Shown here piece by piece: positions 28,235 to 37,271 of a DNA stretch of 64,000 nt. The DNA comes from Modestobacter italicus (GTDB lineage Bacteria; Actinomycetota; Actinomycetes; Mycobacteriales; Geodermatophilaceae): positions 4,898,001-4,962,000 of the forward strand of contig NC_017955.1 in assembly GCF_000306785.1 (NCBI RefSeq). Reading direction: 5' to 3'. Numbering within the stretch: the stretch's first letter is position 1; every line of letters starts with the position of its first letter. The position numbers and the translations under genes were made by a program. The notes beneath the pieces were generated by a model. That model searched no databases, was not told where the DNA came from, and saw only the letters and a program-made list of their open reading frames with translations.

Positions 28235-28283
28235 CCTCGTTCTCCTCACCCCTCGCGAGCTCGGGGCGAGCCTCGGAACGAGG
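28235..28283 (+). repeat. Dispersed hairpin repeat, copy B (between rplK and rplA)
   Basis: Read on the plus strand: outer arm CCTCGTTC, 2 nt, inner arm CTCACCCC, loop TCGCGAGCTC, inner arm GGGGCGAG (one mismatch), 5 nt, outer arm GAACGAGG. It is preceded by GAAAGGA. It sits 7 nt from the rplK stop but in the opposite orientation to the gene, inside what is normally a two-gene operon. Confidence 0.85.
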
Positions 28284-28290
28284 CCGTTGA

Positions 28291-28719
28291 CTAGCGGACC
28301 GTGATGCCCATCGACCGGGCGGTGCCGGCGATGATCTTCTCGGCCTGCTCGAGGTCGTTGGCGTTGAGGTCGGCCATCTTGGTCTGGGCGATCTCGCGGA
28401 CCTGGTCACGGGTGACCGTGGCGACCTTGGTCTTGTGCGGCTCGCCCGATCCCTTGTCCACCCCGGCGGCCTTGAGCAGCATGCGCGCTGCCGGCGGCGT
28501 CTTGGTGACGAAGGTGAACGACCGGTCCTCGAAGACCGAGATCTCGACCGGGATGACGTTGCCGCGCTGCGACTCGGTCGCAGCGTTGTAGGCCTTGCAG
28601 AACTCCATGATGTTCACGCCGTGCTGACCGAGGGCCGGGCCGACGGGCGGCGCGGGGGTGGCCGCACCGGCGTTGATCTGGAGCTTGATGACCGCGGTCA
28701 ACCGCTTCCTGGGGGGCAT
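28291..28719 (-). CDS. rplK: 50S ribosomal protein L11
   Basis: The 142-residue protein [20 protein letters not shown] has the Pro-rich '[28 protein letters not shown]' N-terminal domain, which is the site of thiostrepton action in other bacteria, and the C-terminal rRNA-binding domain ([31 protein letters not shown]). It forms the base of the factor-binding stalk and is also needed for RelA activation. It lies 46 nt after nusG. Confidence 0.99.
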   Translation of the reverse strand: MPPRKRLTAVIKLQINAGAATPAPPVGPALGQHGVNIMEFCKAYNAATESQRGNVIPVEISVFEDRSFTFVTKTPPAARMLLKAAGVDKGSGEPHKTKVATVTRDQVREIAQTKMADLNANDLEQAEKIIAGTARSMGITVR

Positions 28720-28765
28720 GACTTCCTTCTTCTCTGCTGATCAGGGGAGTGCAGGCGCACTCAGG

Positions 28766-29674
28766 TCAGATCTTCGAGACCTGGGTGAACGACAGCTCGA
28801 CCGGCGTCTCGCGGCCGAAGATGGAGACGAGGACCTGGAGCTTCTGCTGCTCGGGGTTGATCTCGTTGATGGTGGCCGGCAGCGTCGCGAACGGACCGTC
28901 CATGACGGTGACGGACTCGCCGACCTCGAACTCGACGACCGCGGTCGAGGAGGCGGCAGGTGCGGCCTCGGCAGCCGCGGCGGGCTTCTCGGTGACCGCG
29001 GGCACCAGCAGGTTGACGACCTCGTCGATGCTCAGCGGGGAGGGCTTGGAGGTGGCGCCCACGAAGCCGGTGACGCCGGGGGTGTTGCGCACCGCGCCCC
29101 AGGACTCGTCGTTGAGGTCCATCCGGACGAGCAGGTACCCGGGCAGCTTCTTGCGGTTGACCTGGGTCCGCTTGCCGTTCTTGATCTCGGTGACCTCCTC
29201 GGTGGGCACCTCGATCTGGAAGATGTAGTCCTCCATGTCCAGCGACGTGATCCGGGACTCGAGGTTGGTCTTCACCTTGTTCTCGTAGCCCGCGTAGGAG
29301 TGGATCACGTACCAGTCGCCGAACTGGCTGCGCAGCGTCGAGCGGAGCGCCTCGGCCGGGTCCTCGTCGTGCTCGGCGGCGGCCTCGAGGGTCTCGGTGA
29401 CCAGCGGGTCGTGGTCGGGGGCCGGCTCGGCGAGCGGGTCGGCGACCAGTGCGTCGTCGACGGAGCCACGGCTGCTGCCGGCGTTGCCCGAGACGGGCGC
29501 GTCGCCCATCGGGTTGTCCGCGGTCAGGTCCGTGGTCTCGAGGGAGCCCTCGGCGGCACCGGTCTCGCGGACACCGGTCTCGACGTCGACCGTCCCGGCC
29601 AGGGCAGCGGCGTCGTCGAGGTCGGTGCCCTCGACCGCGCTGTCGGTCTCGAAGGGCTCGCGGGGGTCCGTCAC
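28766..29674 (-). CDS. nusG: Transcription termination/antitermination protein NusG
   Basis: The NGN domain starts near residue 120 ([25 protein letters not shown]) and the KOW domain ends the protein ([21 protein letters not shown]...[14 protein letters not shown]). NusG binds RNA polymerase beta', Rho and S10. At 302 residues it is longer than E. coli NusG (181), because of an acidic, probably disordered N-terminal region of about 110 residues. Long acidic heads occur in Streptomyces and mycobacterial NusG too. It lies 45 nt downstream of secE. Confidence 0.97.
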   Translation of the reverse strand: MTDPREPFETDSAVEGTDLDDAAALAGTVDVETGVRETGAAEGSLETTDLTADNPMGDAPVSGNAGSSRGSVDDALVADPLAEPAPDHDPLVTETLEAAAEHDEDPAEALRSTLRSQFGDWYVIHSYAGYENKVKTNLESRITSLDMEDYIFQIEVPTEEVTEIKNGKRTQVNRKKLPGYLLVRMDLNDESWGAVRNTPGVTGFVGATSKPSPLSIDEVVNLLVPAVTEKPAAAAEAAPAASSTAVVEFEVGESVTVMDGPFATLPATINEINPEQQKLQVLVSIFGRETPVELSFTQVSKI

Positions 29675-29719
29675 TGGGTCTCTTCCTTGTCGGGTGTGGT
29701 GCAGGCCAGGGTGTGCGGG

Positions 29720-30205
29720 TCAGCCGAAGACGGCGAGCACACCTTGGGCGAAGAGGATGTCGAGGCCGGCGACGAGCGCCACCATGACCGCGACGAAGAC
29801 GATCACCACGGTGGTGTAGGTGATCAGCTCCTTGCGGCCGGGCCAGATGACCTTGCGGAGCTCGGCGACGACCTCGCGGAGGAACCGGCCGATGCTGCGC
29901 TTGTCGCGCAGCTCGGCGGCGCGGGCCCGCTCGGCGTCGGCCCGGGACCGGGTGCCGTCGCCGGCGCGGGTGGCACCGGTGGAGCGGCCGGCCGGACGGC
30001 TGGAGGTGCTGCGCTGCCGGCGCCGGGTGGGCGTGGCGACGACCTTGTCCTCGTCGGACTCGGCCTCGTCGGCGAGCTCGGCCTCGGCGGCCTCGAGCTC
30101 GGCGGCGTCCTCGACCCCGGGGGTCTCGGCGTCGATCTGCTCGGCGGTCAGCTCGTCGTCGGCGCGGGCGCCGTCGGTCGGCTCGCCGTCCTTCTCCTCG
30201 CTCAC
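29720..30205 (-). CDS. secE: Preprotein translocase subunit SecE
   Basis: The conserved part is the last 60 residues: an amphipathic helix (SIGRFLREVVAELRKVIWPGRKELITYT) followed by one membrane segment (TVVIVFVAVMVALVAGLDILFA). The 'VIWPGRKE' motif is diagnostic. SecE clamps SecY. The first 100 residues are an acidic then Arg/Ser-rich extension typical in kind, though not sequence, of actinobacterial SecE. It lies between tRNA-Trp and nusG. Confidence 0.97.
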   Translation of the reverse strand: MSEEKDGEPTDGARADDELTAEQIDAETPGVEDAAELEAAEAELADEAESDEDKVVATPTRRRQRSTSSRPAGRSTGATRAGDGTRSRADAERARAAELRDKRSIGRFLREVVAELRKVIWPGRKELITYTTVVIVFVAVMVALVAGLDILFAQGVLAVFG

Positions 30206-30237
30206 AGCGCCTCGCTCCTCGGTCGTCGGTCAGGTGG

Positions 30238-30313
<76 letters not shown>

Positions 30314-30407
30314 AGGGGACGCCGGGCCGCGTCACGGCGCGACCGAGCTCCTCGAGAGGAGCCCCGGGGCACGCCGGTGGCGGGGTCCCACTGGCCCCAG
30401 GTCGTCG

Positions 30408-30438
30408 AGTGTACGGGACCGCCGGCACCGACGGCCAA
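30408..30438 (-). promoter_or_regulatory. Predicted promoter of tRNA-Trp and secE-nusG
   Basis: The minus strand reads TTGGCC (30438-30433), a 19-nt spacer and TACACT (30413-30408). The start would be near 30401, about 88 nt before the tRNA. The 19-nt spacing is loose, so confidence is moderate. Confidence 0.4.
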
Positions 30439-30514
30439 CACGGCAGGTGGGCACCCTCCCGCGGGGTGCGGGACGGCACCGGGACGACCTCGCTGGTCTG
30501 ACACGATCCCCGCC

Positions 30515-31774
30515 ATGACCACCGCTCCCGTGCCCGACCCCGCGGTCCCGGTCCCGCCCCCGGTCCGGCCGGCCGAGCGCCGGGTCTCCCGGCGGGTCGC
30601 TGCGATCACCCCGTCGGCGACGCTGGCCGTCGACGCCCGCGCCAAGGCGCTGCGCGCCGCCGGAACCCCGGTGATCGGCTTCGCCGCAGGTGAGCCCGAC
30701 TTCCCCTCGCCGCCGCACGTGGTCGCCGCCGCGGTGGCCGCGGCCCAGGACCCGGCCAACCACCGGTACTCCCCGGCGGGCGGGCTGCCCGCGCTCAAGG
30801 AGGCGATCGTCGCCAAGACGCTGCGCGACTCCGGCCTGCAGGCCCGCCCGGCCGACGTGCTGGTCACCAACGGCGGCAAGCAGGCGGTGCAGGAGGCGCT
30901 GGCCACGATGCTCGACCCCGGCGACGAGGTGCTGCTGCCGACCCCGTACTGGACCACCTACCCCGAGGCGATCCGGCTGGCCGGCGGCGTGCCGGTGCCC
31001 GTGGTCGCCGACGAGGCCAGCGGCTACCTGGTGTCGGTGGGCCAGCTGGAGGCCGCCCGCACGGCGCGCACCCGGCTGCTGCTGTTCTGCTCCCCGGCCA
31101 ACCCGACCGGGGCGGTGCACCCGCCGGAGGAGGTCACCGAGATCGGGCGCTGGGCCCTGGACGCCGGGCTGTGGGTGCTCACCGACGAGATCTACGAGCA
31201 CCTGGTCTACGGCGGGGCCACCGCACCGTCGATGCCGGCGCTGGTGCCCGAGCTGCAGTCCCGCTGCGTCGTCGTCAACGGCGTCGCCAAGACCTACGCC
31301 ATGACCGGCTGGCGGGTGGGCTGGCTGCTCGGCCCCGCCGACGTGGTCGCGGCCGCCACCGCGCTGCAGTCGCACTCCACCTCGAACGTCGCGAACGTCT
31401 CGCAGCTGGCCGCCGTCGCGGCGCTGACCGGTGACCAGTCCGCCGTCGCGACGATGCGCGCCGCCTTCGACCGCCGCCGGCAGACGATGGTCGCCATGCT
31501 CCGCGAGATCCCGGGGGTCGCCTGCCCCGAACCGCAGGGCGCCTTCTACGCCTACCCGTCGGTGAAGGCGCTGCTCGGCCGGCCGATAGCCGGGCGCACC
31601 GTGCACACCAGCGTCGAGCTCGCCGAGCTGCTGCTGGAGGAGGCCCAGGTCGCCGTCGTCGCCGGGGAGGCGTTCGGGACCCCCGGCTACCTGCGGCTGT
31701 CCTACTCCCTCGGCGACGACGACCTGGTCGAGGGCGTCTCCCGGATGCAGCGGCTGCTCGGCTCCGCCGGCTGA
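30515..31774 (+). CDS. aspC: Pyridoxal-phosphate aspartate aminotransferase (class I)
   Basis: The 419-residue fold-type I aminotransferase converts aspartate and 2-oxoglutarate to oxaloacetate and glutamate; exact specificity is inferred. Motifs: [15 protein letters not shown] substrate loop, N196 in [10 protein letters not shown]224 and Y227 in [12 protein letters not shown], and the PLP Schiff-base lysine K259 in [17 protein letters not shown] start at ATG 30515; the open frame extends upstream into tRNA sequence. An aspC beside tRNA-Trp/secE is also found in Streptomyces. It is convergent with the next gene, with only a 10-bp gap. Confidence 0.88.
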   Translation: MTTAPVPDPAVPVPPPVRPAERRVSRRVAAITPSATLAVDARAKALRAAGTPVIGFAAGEPDFPSPPHVVAAAVAAAQDPANHRYSPAGGLPALKEAIVAKTLRDSGLQARPADVLVTNGGKQAVQEALATMLDPGDEVLLPTPYWTTYPEAIRLAGGVPVPVVADEASGYLVSVGQLEAARTARTRLLLFCSPANPTGAVHPPEEVTEIGRWALDAGLWVLTDEIYEHLVYGGATAPSMPALVPELQSRCVVVNGVAKTYAMTGWRVGWLLGPADVVAAATALQSHSTSNVANVSQLAAVAALTGDQSAVATMRAAFDRRRQTMVAMLREIPGVACPEPQGAFYAYPSVKALLGRPIAGRTVHTSVELAELLLEEAQVAVVAGEAFGTPGYLRLSYSLGDDDLVEGVSRMQRLLGSAG

Positions 31775-31784
31775 GCCGCAGCCG

Positions 31785-33194
31785 TCAGCCGGGCAGGTCT
31801 TCGGGGTCGAGCGCCCCGGCCTGCTGCAGCACGGCCAGGGCGGCCGGCAGGTCGGCCAGCGCCGTCCCGACGTCGGCCGGGGTGGCGGTGGTCCAGGCCT
31901 GCGCGTCGACGTAGCAGCGCAGGGCTGCGTCGAAGGCCTCGGGGCCGGCCTGCCGGCGCGCGGTGAGCAGCGCGGCGGCGCCCTTGCCGTAGACCGCCGT
32001 CACGTACCGGCGGTCGTCGGGGAAAGAGGCCATCGAGCCGCCGACGTCGCCGTCGGTGGCCAGCAGCCGGCTCACCTGGTCCGGGGGCGGGTCGCCGGTG
32101 ACCGACTCGGCGTAGCTGGCGAACGCCTCGTCCAGCCACGGGTCGCGGAACTGCGAGTCACCGACCATCCCGTAGAACCACATGTGCGCCACCTCGTGCA
32201 CCAGGACGGTCCGGTCGTCGCTGGCCAGCAGGATCGACGACGGGTACTCGATGCCGCCGCCGAAGTCCGGCAGCCACGGCACGGTGAGGGTCGCGTAGGG
32301 TAAGGCGCCGAACCGGGCGCCGAGCAGGTCGATCGCCTCCCCCGTCGCCCGGGCCAGCCGGGCCGGGTCGTGTCCGGAGCCGGGCAGCGCCCCGGTGGTC
32401 ACCCGGACGCCGTCCACCTCGGTCTCGGCGGTGACGAAGGAGCCCGCGGCGACGCTGACGTCCCGGGCGACCGGCTCGTGGGAGGTCCAGGTGCGCCGGC
32501 CACCGCGCTCGCGGGTCGGCTCGTCCTGGTCGCCGGTCATCAGCACGGTGAGCGCGGCCGGTGCGTCGACGGAGATCATGGTGTCGCTGACCGGGCTGCT
32601 GGCGGTCTCGCCGAGGAGGGTGACGAACGGGTCGCGCGCCCAGCCGACACCGGGTTCCCACGCCAGCAGCGGCGCACCGCTGGCCCACCAGGAGACCCCC
32701 GGGGCGGTGCCCAGCCGCTCGAAGCCACCGCCGCCCAGCTGCAGGGCGAAGTCCAGCGCGACCTCGGTGGACTCCCCGGCGGCCAGCCGGTCGGTGAGGG
32801 TGACGACGTACAGCCCGCCCGGCGCCGTCGCCGCCGCGCTCTCGTACCCGCCGCCGGCGACGTCCGCGCCGCGTACCGCGGTGACGGTGAGCCGGTTGCC
32901 CAGCGCGGTGGCGTCCGGGCCGTTGGGCACCAGCCGGAAGACCAGCTCCGCGGTCGGCAGGTCGGGGGTGAAGACGACGGTCTCGGTGCCGGTGACCGTG
33001 CGCAGGTCGTTCCCGAGGCGGAAGTCCAGGTCGACGACGGGCCGGTCCGGGTCGGGCTCGGCGCGCTGCTGCGGGCAGCCCGCGGCACCGGTGGCCGGGG
33101 TCGCGGCGGCCGGGGACGGCTCCGCCTGGGGCCCGGTCGCGCTGCAGCCGGCGGTGAGCAGCAGGGCGGCCAGGACGACGGGAGCCCGGCGCAC
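31785..33194 (-). CDS. M1-family metallopeptidase lipoprotein
   Basis: The 469-residue protein has a lipoprotein signal (LLLTAGCS, lipidated C17), so it should be anchored outside the membrane. The gluzincin zinc site is complete: H333-E334-V-A-H337 followed 19 residues later by E356 (DPWLDEAFASYAE). GGGIEYPS at 312-319 replaces the aminopeptidase GAMEN exopeptidase motif, as in several M1 relatives. It probably trims peptides at the cell surface. It starts at GTG 33194, 2 nt after hadB, so it seems to be the last gene of the hadA-hadB transcript. Confidence 0.87.
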   Translation of the reverse strand: MRRAPVVLAALLLTAGCSATGPQAEPSPAAATPATGAAGCPQQRAEPDPDRPVVDLDFRLGNDLRTVTGTETVVFTPDLPTAELVFRLVPNGPDATALGNRLTVTAVRGADVAGGGYESAAATAPGGLYVVTLTDRLAAGESTEVALDFALQLGGGGFERLGTAPGVSWWASGAPLLAWEPGVGWARDPFVTLLGETASSPVSDTMISVDAPAALTVLMTGDQDEPTRERGGRRTWTSHEPVARDVSVAAGSFVTAETEVDGVRVTTGALPGSGHDPARLARATGEAIDLLGARFGALPYATLTVPWLPDFGGGIEYPSSILLASDDRTVLVHEVAHMWFYGMVGDSQFRDPWLDEAFASYAESVTGDPPPDQVSRLLATDGDVGGSMASFPDDRRYVTAVYGKGAAALLTARRQAGPEAFDAALRCYVDAQAWTTATPADVGTALADLPAALAVLQQAGALDPEDLPG

Positions 33195-33196
33195 GG

Positions 33197-33619
33197 TCAG
33201 CTCAGCGCGACGACGGCACGGGCCAGGGACAGGACCTTGTCCCCGTTGCTGGTGACGGTCAGGTCGACGCGGACCCGGCCGTCCTCCCCCACCGCCGCGA
33301 CCCGGCCGCGGACGGTCAGCTCGGCGCCGGACCCGTCGTCGGGCACCACGACCGGCCGGGAGAACCGCACCTGGTAGTCCACGACGGCTCCCGGGTCGCC
33401 GGCCCAGCGGGTGACGGCGCGCACGGCGATCCCGGCGGTGAGCATGCCGTGGGCGATGACGTCGGGCAGGCCCACCTCGCGGGCGACCCGCTCGTTCCAG
33501 TGGATGACGTTGAAGTCGCCGGAGGCGCCGGCGTAGCGGACCAGGTCGGCGCGGGTGACCCGAGAGGTCGCCTCGGGGAGCTCGGCGCCGACCTCGACGT
33601 CAGCCAGCCGGCGGCTCAC
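33197..33619 (-). CDS. hadB: MaoC-family (R)-hydratase/dehydratase, HadB-like
   Basis: The 140-residue hot-dog-fold protein carries the hydratase 2 motif 'YAGASGDFNVIHWNERVAREVGLPDVIAHGMLTAG' with catalytic D35 and H40. In mycobacteria HadB is the catalytic subunit of the FAS-II beta-hydroxyacyl-ACP dehydratase. Its ATG overlaps the hadA stop by four bases. HadA-HadB-rpmG next to secE/nusG is the same arrangement as in M. tuberculosis, but no hadC is present. The substrate in this organism is not known. Confidence 0.88.
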   Translation of the reverse strand: MSRRLADVEVGAELPEATSRVTRADLVRYAGASGDFNVIHWNERVAREVGLPDVIAHGMLTAGIAVRAVTRWAGDPGAVVDYQVRFSRPVVVPDDGSGAELTVRGRVAAVGEDGRVRVDLTVTSNGDKVLSLARAVVALS

Positions 33620-34062
33620 GCCACGCCCCGGGCGACCAGCATCGACCGGGTGGTGCAGACCGGTTCGCCGTCCTCGGTCGCGAGGTCCACCCGGGTGGTG
33701 AGCATGTCGTTGCCGGCGATCGTCTTCAGCGCGTCGATCGTGGCGGTGGCGACCAGCCGGTCGCCGGCGCGGATCGGCCGGTGGTGGGTGAACCGCTGCT
33801 CACCGTGGACGACCCGGCTGTAGTCGATCTCCACGTCGGGGTCCTCGACCACGACGTTGCCCGCACCCAGGCTCAGCACGATGGCGAACGTCGGCGGGGC
33901 GATCACGTCGGGGTGCCCGGCCGCGCGGGCGGCCGCCGGGTCGAGGTACACCGGGTCGGGGTCGCCGAGGGCCGCGGCGAACTCCGCGATCTTCTCGCGA
34001 CCGACCTCGTACACGGCAGAGGGCGGGTAGCTGCGCCCGACCAGTCCTGCGTCCAGCGCCAT
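33616..34062 (-). CDS. hadA: MaoC-like dehydratase N-terminal domain protein, HadA-like
   Basis: The 148-residue protein MALDAGLVGRSYPPSAVYEV has the hot-dog fold without the Asp-His hydratase pair seen in HadB ('ALGDPDPVYLDPAAARAAGHPDVIAPPTFA'). It is the likely non-catalytic, acyl-chain-binding partner. The tight 4-base overlap with hadB fits a heterodimer. It lies 33 nt downstream of rpmG. Confidence 0.87.
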   Translation of the reverse strand: MALDAGLVGRSYPPSAVYEVGREKIAEFAAALGDPDPVYLDPAAARAAGHPDVIAPPTFAIVLSLGAGNVVVEDPDVEIDYSRVVHGEQRFTHHRPIRAGDRLVATATIDALKTIAGNDMLTTRVDLATEDGEPVCTTRSMLVARGVA

Positions 34063-34095
34063 GCTCCCGCCCTCTCGCCCTGCCGACCGCTGGGG

Positions 34096-34260
34096 TCAGC
34101 GCGTCTCGCGGTGGACCGTGTGCTTCCGGTCGGTCGGGCAGTACTTCTTCAGCTCGATCCGGTCGGGGTCGTTCCGCCGGTTCTTGCGGGTGATGTAGTT
34201 GCGGTTCTTGCACTCCTGGCAGGCCAGGGTGATCTTCGGACGGACGTCTGTGGCTGCCAT
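34096..34260 (-). CDS. rpmG: 50S ribosomal protein L33, atypical zinc site
   Basis: The 54-residue protein [20 protein letters not shown] ends [10 protein letters not shown]33 contacts E-site tRNA on the 50S. The first CxxC (C14, C17) is present, but the second has C41 with D44 (CPTD) in place of the CxxC found in zinc-type L33. It therefore keeps three of four ligands. GAGGA lies 8 nt upstream of the ATG at 34260. A second L33 paralogue may exist elsewhere. Confidence 0.95.
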   Translation of the reverse strand: MAATDVRPKITLACQECKNRNYITRKNRRNDPDRIELKKYCPTDRKHTVHRETR

Positions 34261-34323
34261 GAGCGCGTTCCTCGCCTTGTTCTCATCGGGTGGTGCTCGT
34301 GGACGGCGGGAGCCGCACACGAC

Positions 34324-34349
34324 GACGGACCCCGCGAGCGGGGTCCGTC
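34324..34349 (-). terminator. Terminator after tRNA-Met
   Basis: Perfect 11-bp stem GACGGACCCCG / CGGGGTCCGTC with a CGAG loop, 5 nt past the 3' end of tRNA-Met on the minus strand. It separates the tRNA pair from rpmG-hadAB. Confidence 0.7.
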
Positions 34350-34354
34350 TGGGG

Positions 34355-34428
34355 TAGCGGTGACCGGACTTGAACCGGTGACACAGCGATTATGAGCCGC
34401 TTGCTCTACCAGGCTGAGCTACACCGCC
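34355..34428 (-). tRNA. tRNA-Met (anticodon CAT)
   Basis: A 74-nt cloverleaf: acceptor GGCGGTG/CACCGCT (first pair G-T), D-stem GCTC/GAGC, anticodon stem AGCGG/TCGCT with loop CTCATAA, T-loop TTCAAGT, discriminator A. It ends without an encoded CCA (the next bases are CCC). It looks like the elongator form; initiator features such as a mismatched first pair with three G-C pairs under the anticodon are not seen. Confidence 0.93.
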
Positions 34429-34478
34429 GGGTGACCGGGCGGCCCGGTCTCGCGACTGGCCCGCTGGTCGATCCTACG

Positions 34479-34551
34479 AGCCCCTTTACGGAATCGAACC
34501 GTAGACCTTCTCCTTACCATGGAGACGCTCTGCCGACTGAGCTAAAGGGGC
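34479..34551 (-). tRNA. tRNA-Thr (anticodon GGT)
   Basis: A 73-nt cloverleaf: acceptor GCCCCTT/AAGGGGC, D-stem GCTC/GAGC, anticodon stem TCTCC/GGAGA with loop ATGGTAA, T-loop TTCGATT, discriminator T. No encoded CCA. It is transcribed 50 nt ahead of tRNA-Met, probably as one unit. A TAGAGT -10-like hexamer at 34577-34572 could be its promoter. Confidence 0.95.
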
Positions 34552-34660
34552 GGTGCTCGGGAGCGGAAGAGACTCTACCAAGCCGCACTCGGCGACCGGC
34601 GGACCCCCTCGTGACCGTGCCCGACGACTGTAACAGCCGCCTGGTGAGGCACTGGAACGG

Positions 34661-34711
34661 CCTCGCGTCAGGGGCCCGCCACGAGCTCGCGAGTGGTGGG
34701 GGGACGCGAGG
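34661..34711 (-). repeat. Dispersed hairpin repeat, copy D (after the EAL gene)
   Basis: Read on the minus strand: outer arm CCTCGCGTC, CC, inner arm CCCACCAC, loop TCGCGAGCTC, inner arm GTGGCGGG (one wobble pair), 5 nt, outer arm GACGCGAGG. It is preceded by GAAGGA and starts 19 nt after the stop of the membrane EAL protein. It is likely a terminator between that gene and tRNA-Thr. Confidence 0.85.
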
Positions 34712-34730
34712 TCCTTCGTGGGGTCCTTCA

Positions 34731-37271
34731 TCAGGTGCGGACGAACAACCGGCGGTGCCGGGCTCCCGGCGCGGCGCTGCGGACGCCGGTGCGGGCCAGC
34801 AGCCAGCCCTCCAGCCGGTCCTCCGGCAGCGGCCGGCTGACCAGGAAGCCCTGCAGCTTGTCGCAGCCCATCTGGGCCAGCAGGTCGCGGGTGACCTCGT
34901 CCTCGACGCCCTCCGCCACCACCCGAAGCCCCAGGTTGTGCGCCAGCTCCACGATCGACCGGGCGATGAACGACTCGTTCTGGCTGGTGGACATGCCCAG
35001 CACGAAGGACTTGTCGATCTTGAGCTCGTCGATCGGCAGCTGCCGCAGCTGGGACAGCGACGAGTAGCCGGTGCCGAAGTCGTCCATCGACAGCCGCAGC
35101 CCCAGCGCGTGCAGCTCGCCGAGCACGTTGCTGTTGCGCACGGTGTCGTCGACGACGCTGCCCTCGGTGAGCTCGAGGGTGAGCAGCTCACCGGGGACCC
35201 CGTGGTGCCGCAGCGCCCCGCGGACCCGGGCGACCAGGTCGGGCTCGGACAGGCAGCGCGCGGAGAGGTTGACCGCGACGGAGATCGCGATGTCCTGGTC
35301 CAGCCACCGGCGGCAGCGGTCCAGCGCGCGGTCCAGGACGTGGTCGGTGAGCGGCCCGATCCGGCCGATCTGCTCGGCCAGGCTGATGAAGTCGTCCGGC
35401 GGGATGTCGCCGTACCGCGGGTGCGCCCAGCGGACCAGCGTCTCCACCGAGACGATGTCGGCCGTCCGGGCGTCCACGATCGGCTGGAAGACGACGGTGA
35501 TCTGCTCCTCGGCCATCGCCGTCTCCAGCTCGGTGCCCAGCTGCAGCCGGCGCAGGCTCTGCTGGTCCAGCACCGGGTGGTAGGTGGCGACCCCGCCGGA
35601 GCTGTGCGCGGCCAGCAGGGCGACGTCGGCGCGCTGGATGAGCGTCCCGGAGTCGGTCCCGTGCACCGGCGCGGCAGCCACGCCGATGGTCAGCGACACC
35701 TCGAGGTCGAGCCCGGCGACCCGGGCCCGGGTGGAGGCGGCCTCGCGCAGCCGGCGGGCGGCCCGCTCGGTGGCCGGCAGGGACAGCTCGGGCAGTAGGA
35801 CGGCGAACTGGCCGCCCTCCATCCGGGCGACGACGGCCTGCGGCGGCGCGTGCTCCCGCAGCAGCCCGGCGGTGACCAGCAGCAGCTCGTCGCTGGCCGC
35901 GTGCCCGAGGGTGTCGGTGACGTTGGTGTAGCCGTCCAGCGTGGCCAGCACCAGCCCCGCCCGGGCGGTGGCCGGCTCGGCGAGCAGCAGGGCGTCGATC
36001 TCGGCCGCGAGCCGTTGGCGGTTGGGCAGCCCGGTCAGCCGGTCGTGGTCGCCGTCGTGCCGGATCTGGCTGAGCAGCTGCTGCTGCCGGATCGCCGCGT
36101 TGACGTGGGTGAGCATCGAGTCCAGGGCACCGCGGTCGCCCGGGTCGAAGGTGACGACGTCGCTGCGCCGGTCGCAGACCTCGAGGTAGCCGGGCTCGCC
36201 GGCGGCGGTGGTGACCGGGGCGCCGAGCACCTCACGGGCACCCCGGCGGACCAGCGCGGCCAGCTCGGCGCCGTCGGCGCGGGCGGCGGAGGAGAGCACC
36301 GGGCCCCCGCAGTCGGGTGCTAGCGCCCGGCGGCGGAGCAGGTCGTCGGGGTCCCCGGGCCCGTCGTACCAACCCAGCTCACCGTCGGCGGCGTCGACCA
36401 CGAGCTGCGGGCCCTCATCGAGGTAGGGCGGCAGCCACAGCGCCACCCGGTCGGCGTTGAGCAGCTCGCGCACCGCGTTGACGATCTCCCGGGTGCCGGC
36501 CTCGTCCGGTGTCACGAGCTCGACCCGGCGGGCGAAGTCGTACACCCGCTGGACGGTGCGCCGTTCGCGGACGGCGTGCGCGGACTGCCGGAAGATGGCG
36601 ACCACGCCGATCACCAGCGGGACGATGAGCGCCCAGGCCCAGGGCGTCTCCCAGGTCAGCAGCAGCGCGATGACGCCGACGACCACGCTCAGCGGCGCCA
36701 CGACGAGCGCCGGCACCGCGGACAGCAGCATCTGCCGGCCCGGCCAGCCGTCGCTGAGGCTGATCGCCGCGCAGATGAGCAGCATCCCGACGACGGTGGC
36801 CGCCACCAGGGCGAAGACCAGGCCCAGCCAGGTCAGCGGGTCGTCGAGGTCCAGCTCCGGCAGCAGCGAGAGCACGAGCAGCGCCGTGCACACCTCGATC
36901 ACCGAGCTCGCCGCGTTGAAGGCGACCTTGGGCAGGGGCAGCGACTGCCGGGCCCCGATGAGCAGCATGACGGCCACCCGGACCACGGCGGTCCAGACGC
37001 CGCCCACCTCGACGAGGCCGATCACCATGGCGATCTCGGACGGCGAGACGGCGAAGGTCTGCCGGCGGAACTCCAGGTCCAGCTGGACCGACTCGGTCAG
37101 GACGAACGCGACGAACACCGCGACGACGGCCCAGAACGGAGGGGTCGACCATGCCGCGGGCAGCGTGGGCACGGCGAGGACCAGGGCCACGACGCCGCCG
37201 AGGAGCGCGATCGTCCACGGCCGCCGGAGGAACGGGGTCCCCAGCTGCTCGGGGACCATGGGCTCGGCCAA
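34731..37271 (-). CDS. Membrane protein with degenerate GGDEF and intact EAL domain (c-di-GMP phosphodiesterase)
   Basis: 846 residues. Residues 20-227 hold several membrane segments, 240-380 a GAF-like region (VTFDPGDRGALDSMLTHVNAAIR), 405-560 a GGDEF domain and 575-830 an EAL domain. The diguanylate cyclase motif reads EGGQF (485-489), so synthesis is unlikely. The EAL residues are all present: E610 (ETL), N668, E700, D730/D731 (DDFGTGYSSL), K751, E787 and Q807. It should hydrolyse c-di-GMP under control of the N-terminal sensor. The start is TTG 37271 or ATG 37259. A weak -10 (TACCTT, 37311-37306) lies upstream. Confidence 0.88.
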   Translation of the reverse strand: MAEPMVPEQLGTPFLRRPWTIALLGGVVALVLAVPTLPAAWSTPPFWAVVAVFVAFVLTESVQLDLEFRRQTFAVSPSEIAMVIGLVEVGGVWTAVVRVAVMLLIGARQSLPLPKVAFNAASSVIEVCTALLVLSLLPELDLDDPLTWLGLVFALVAATVVGMLLICAAISLSDGWPGRQMLLSAVPALVVAPLSVVVGVIALLLTWETPWAWALIVPLVIGVVAIFRQSAHAVRERRTVQRVYDFARRVELVTPDEAGTREIVNAVRELLNADRVALWLPPYLDEGPQLVVDAADGELGWYDGPGDPDDLLRRRALAPDCGGPVLSSAARADGAELAALVRRGAREVLGAPVTTAAGEPGYLEVCDRRSDVVTFDPGDRGALDSMLTHVNAAIRQQQLLSQIRHDGDHDRLTGLPNRQRLAAEIDALLLAEPATARAGLVLATLDGYTNVTDTLGHAASDELLLVTAGLLREHAPPQAVVARMEGGQFAVLLPELSLPATERAARRLREAASTRARVAGLDLEVSLTIGVAAAPVHGTDSGTLIQRADVALLAAHSSGGVATYHPVLDQQSLRRLQLGTELETAMAEEQITVVFQPIVDARTADIVSVETLVRWAHPRYGDIPPDDFISLAEQIGRIGPLTDHVLDRALDRCRRWLDQDIAISVAVNLSARCLSEPDLVARVRGALRHHGVPGELLTLELTEGSVVDDTVRNSNVLGELHALGLRLSMDDFGTGYSSLSQLRQLPIDELKIDKSFVLGMSTSQNESFIARSIVELAHNLGLRVVAEGVEDEVTRDLLAQMGCDKLQGFLVSRPLPEDRLEGWLLARTGVRSAAPGARHRRLFVRT

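Noticed and set aside
34661..34711. Treating the hairpin repeats as remains of an insertion sequence
   Set aside because: There is no transposase, no target-site duplication and no internal coding sequence. They are short structured elements only.
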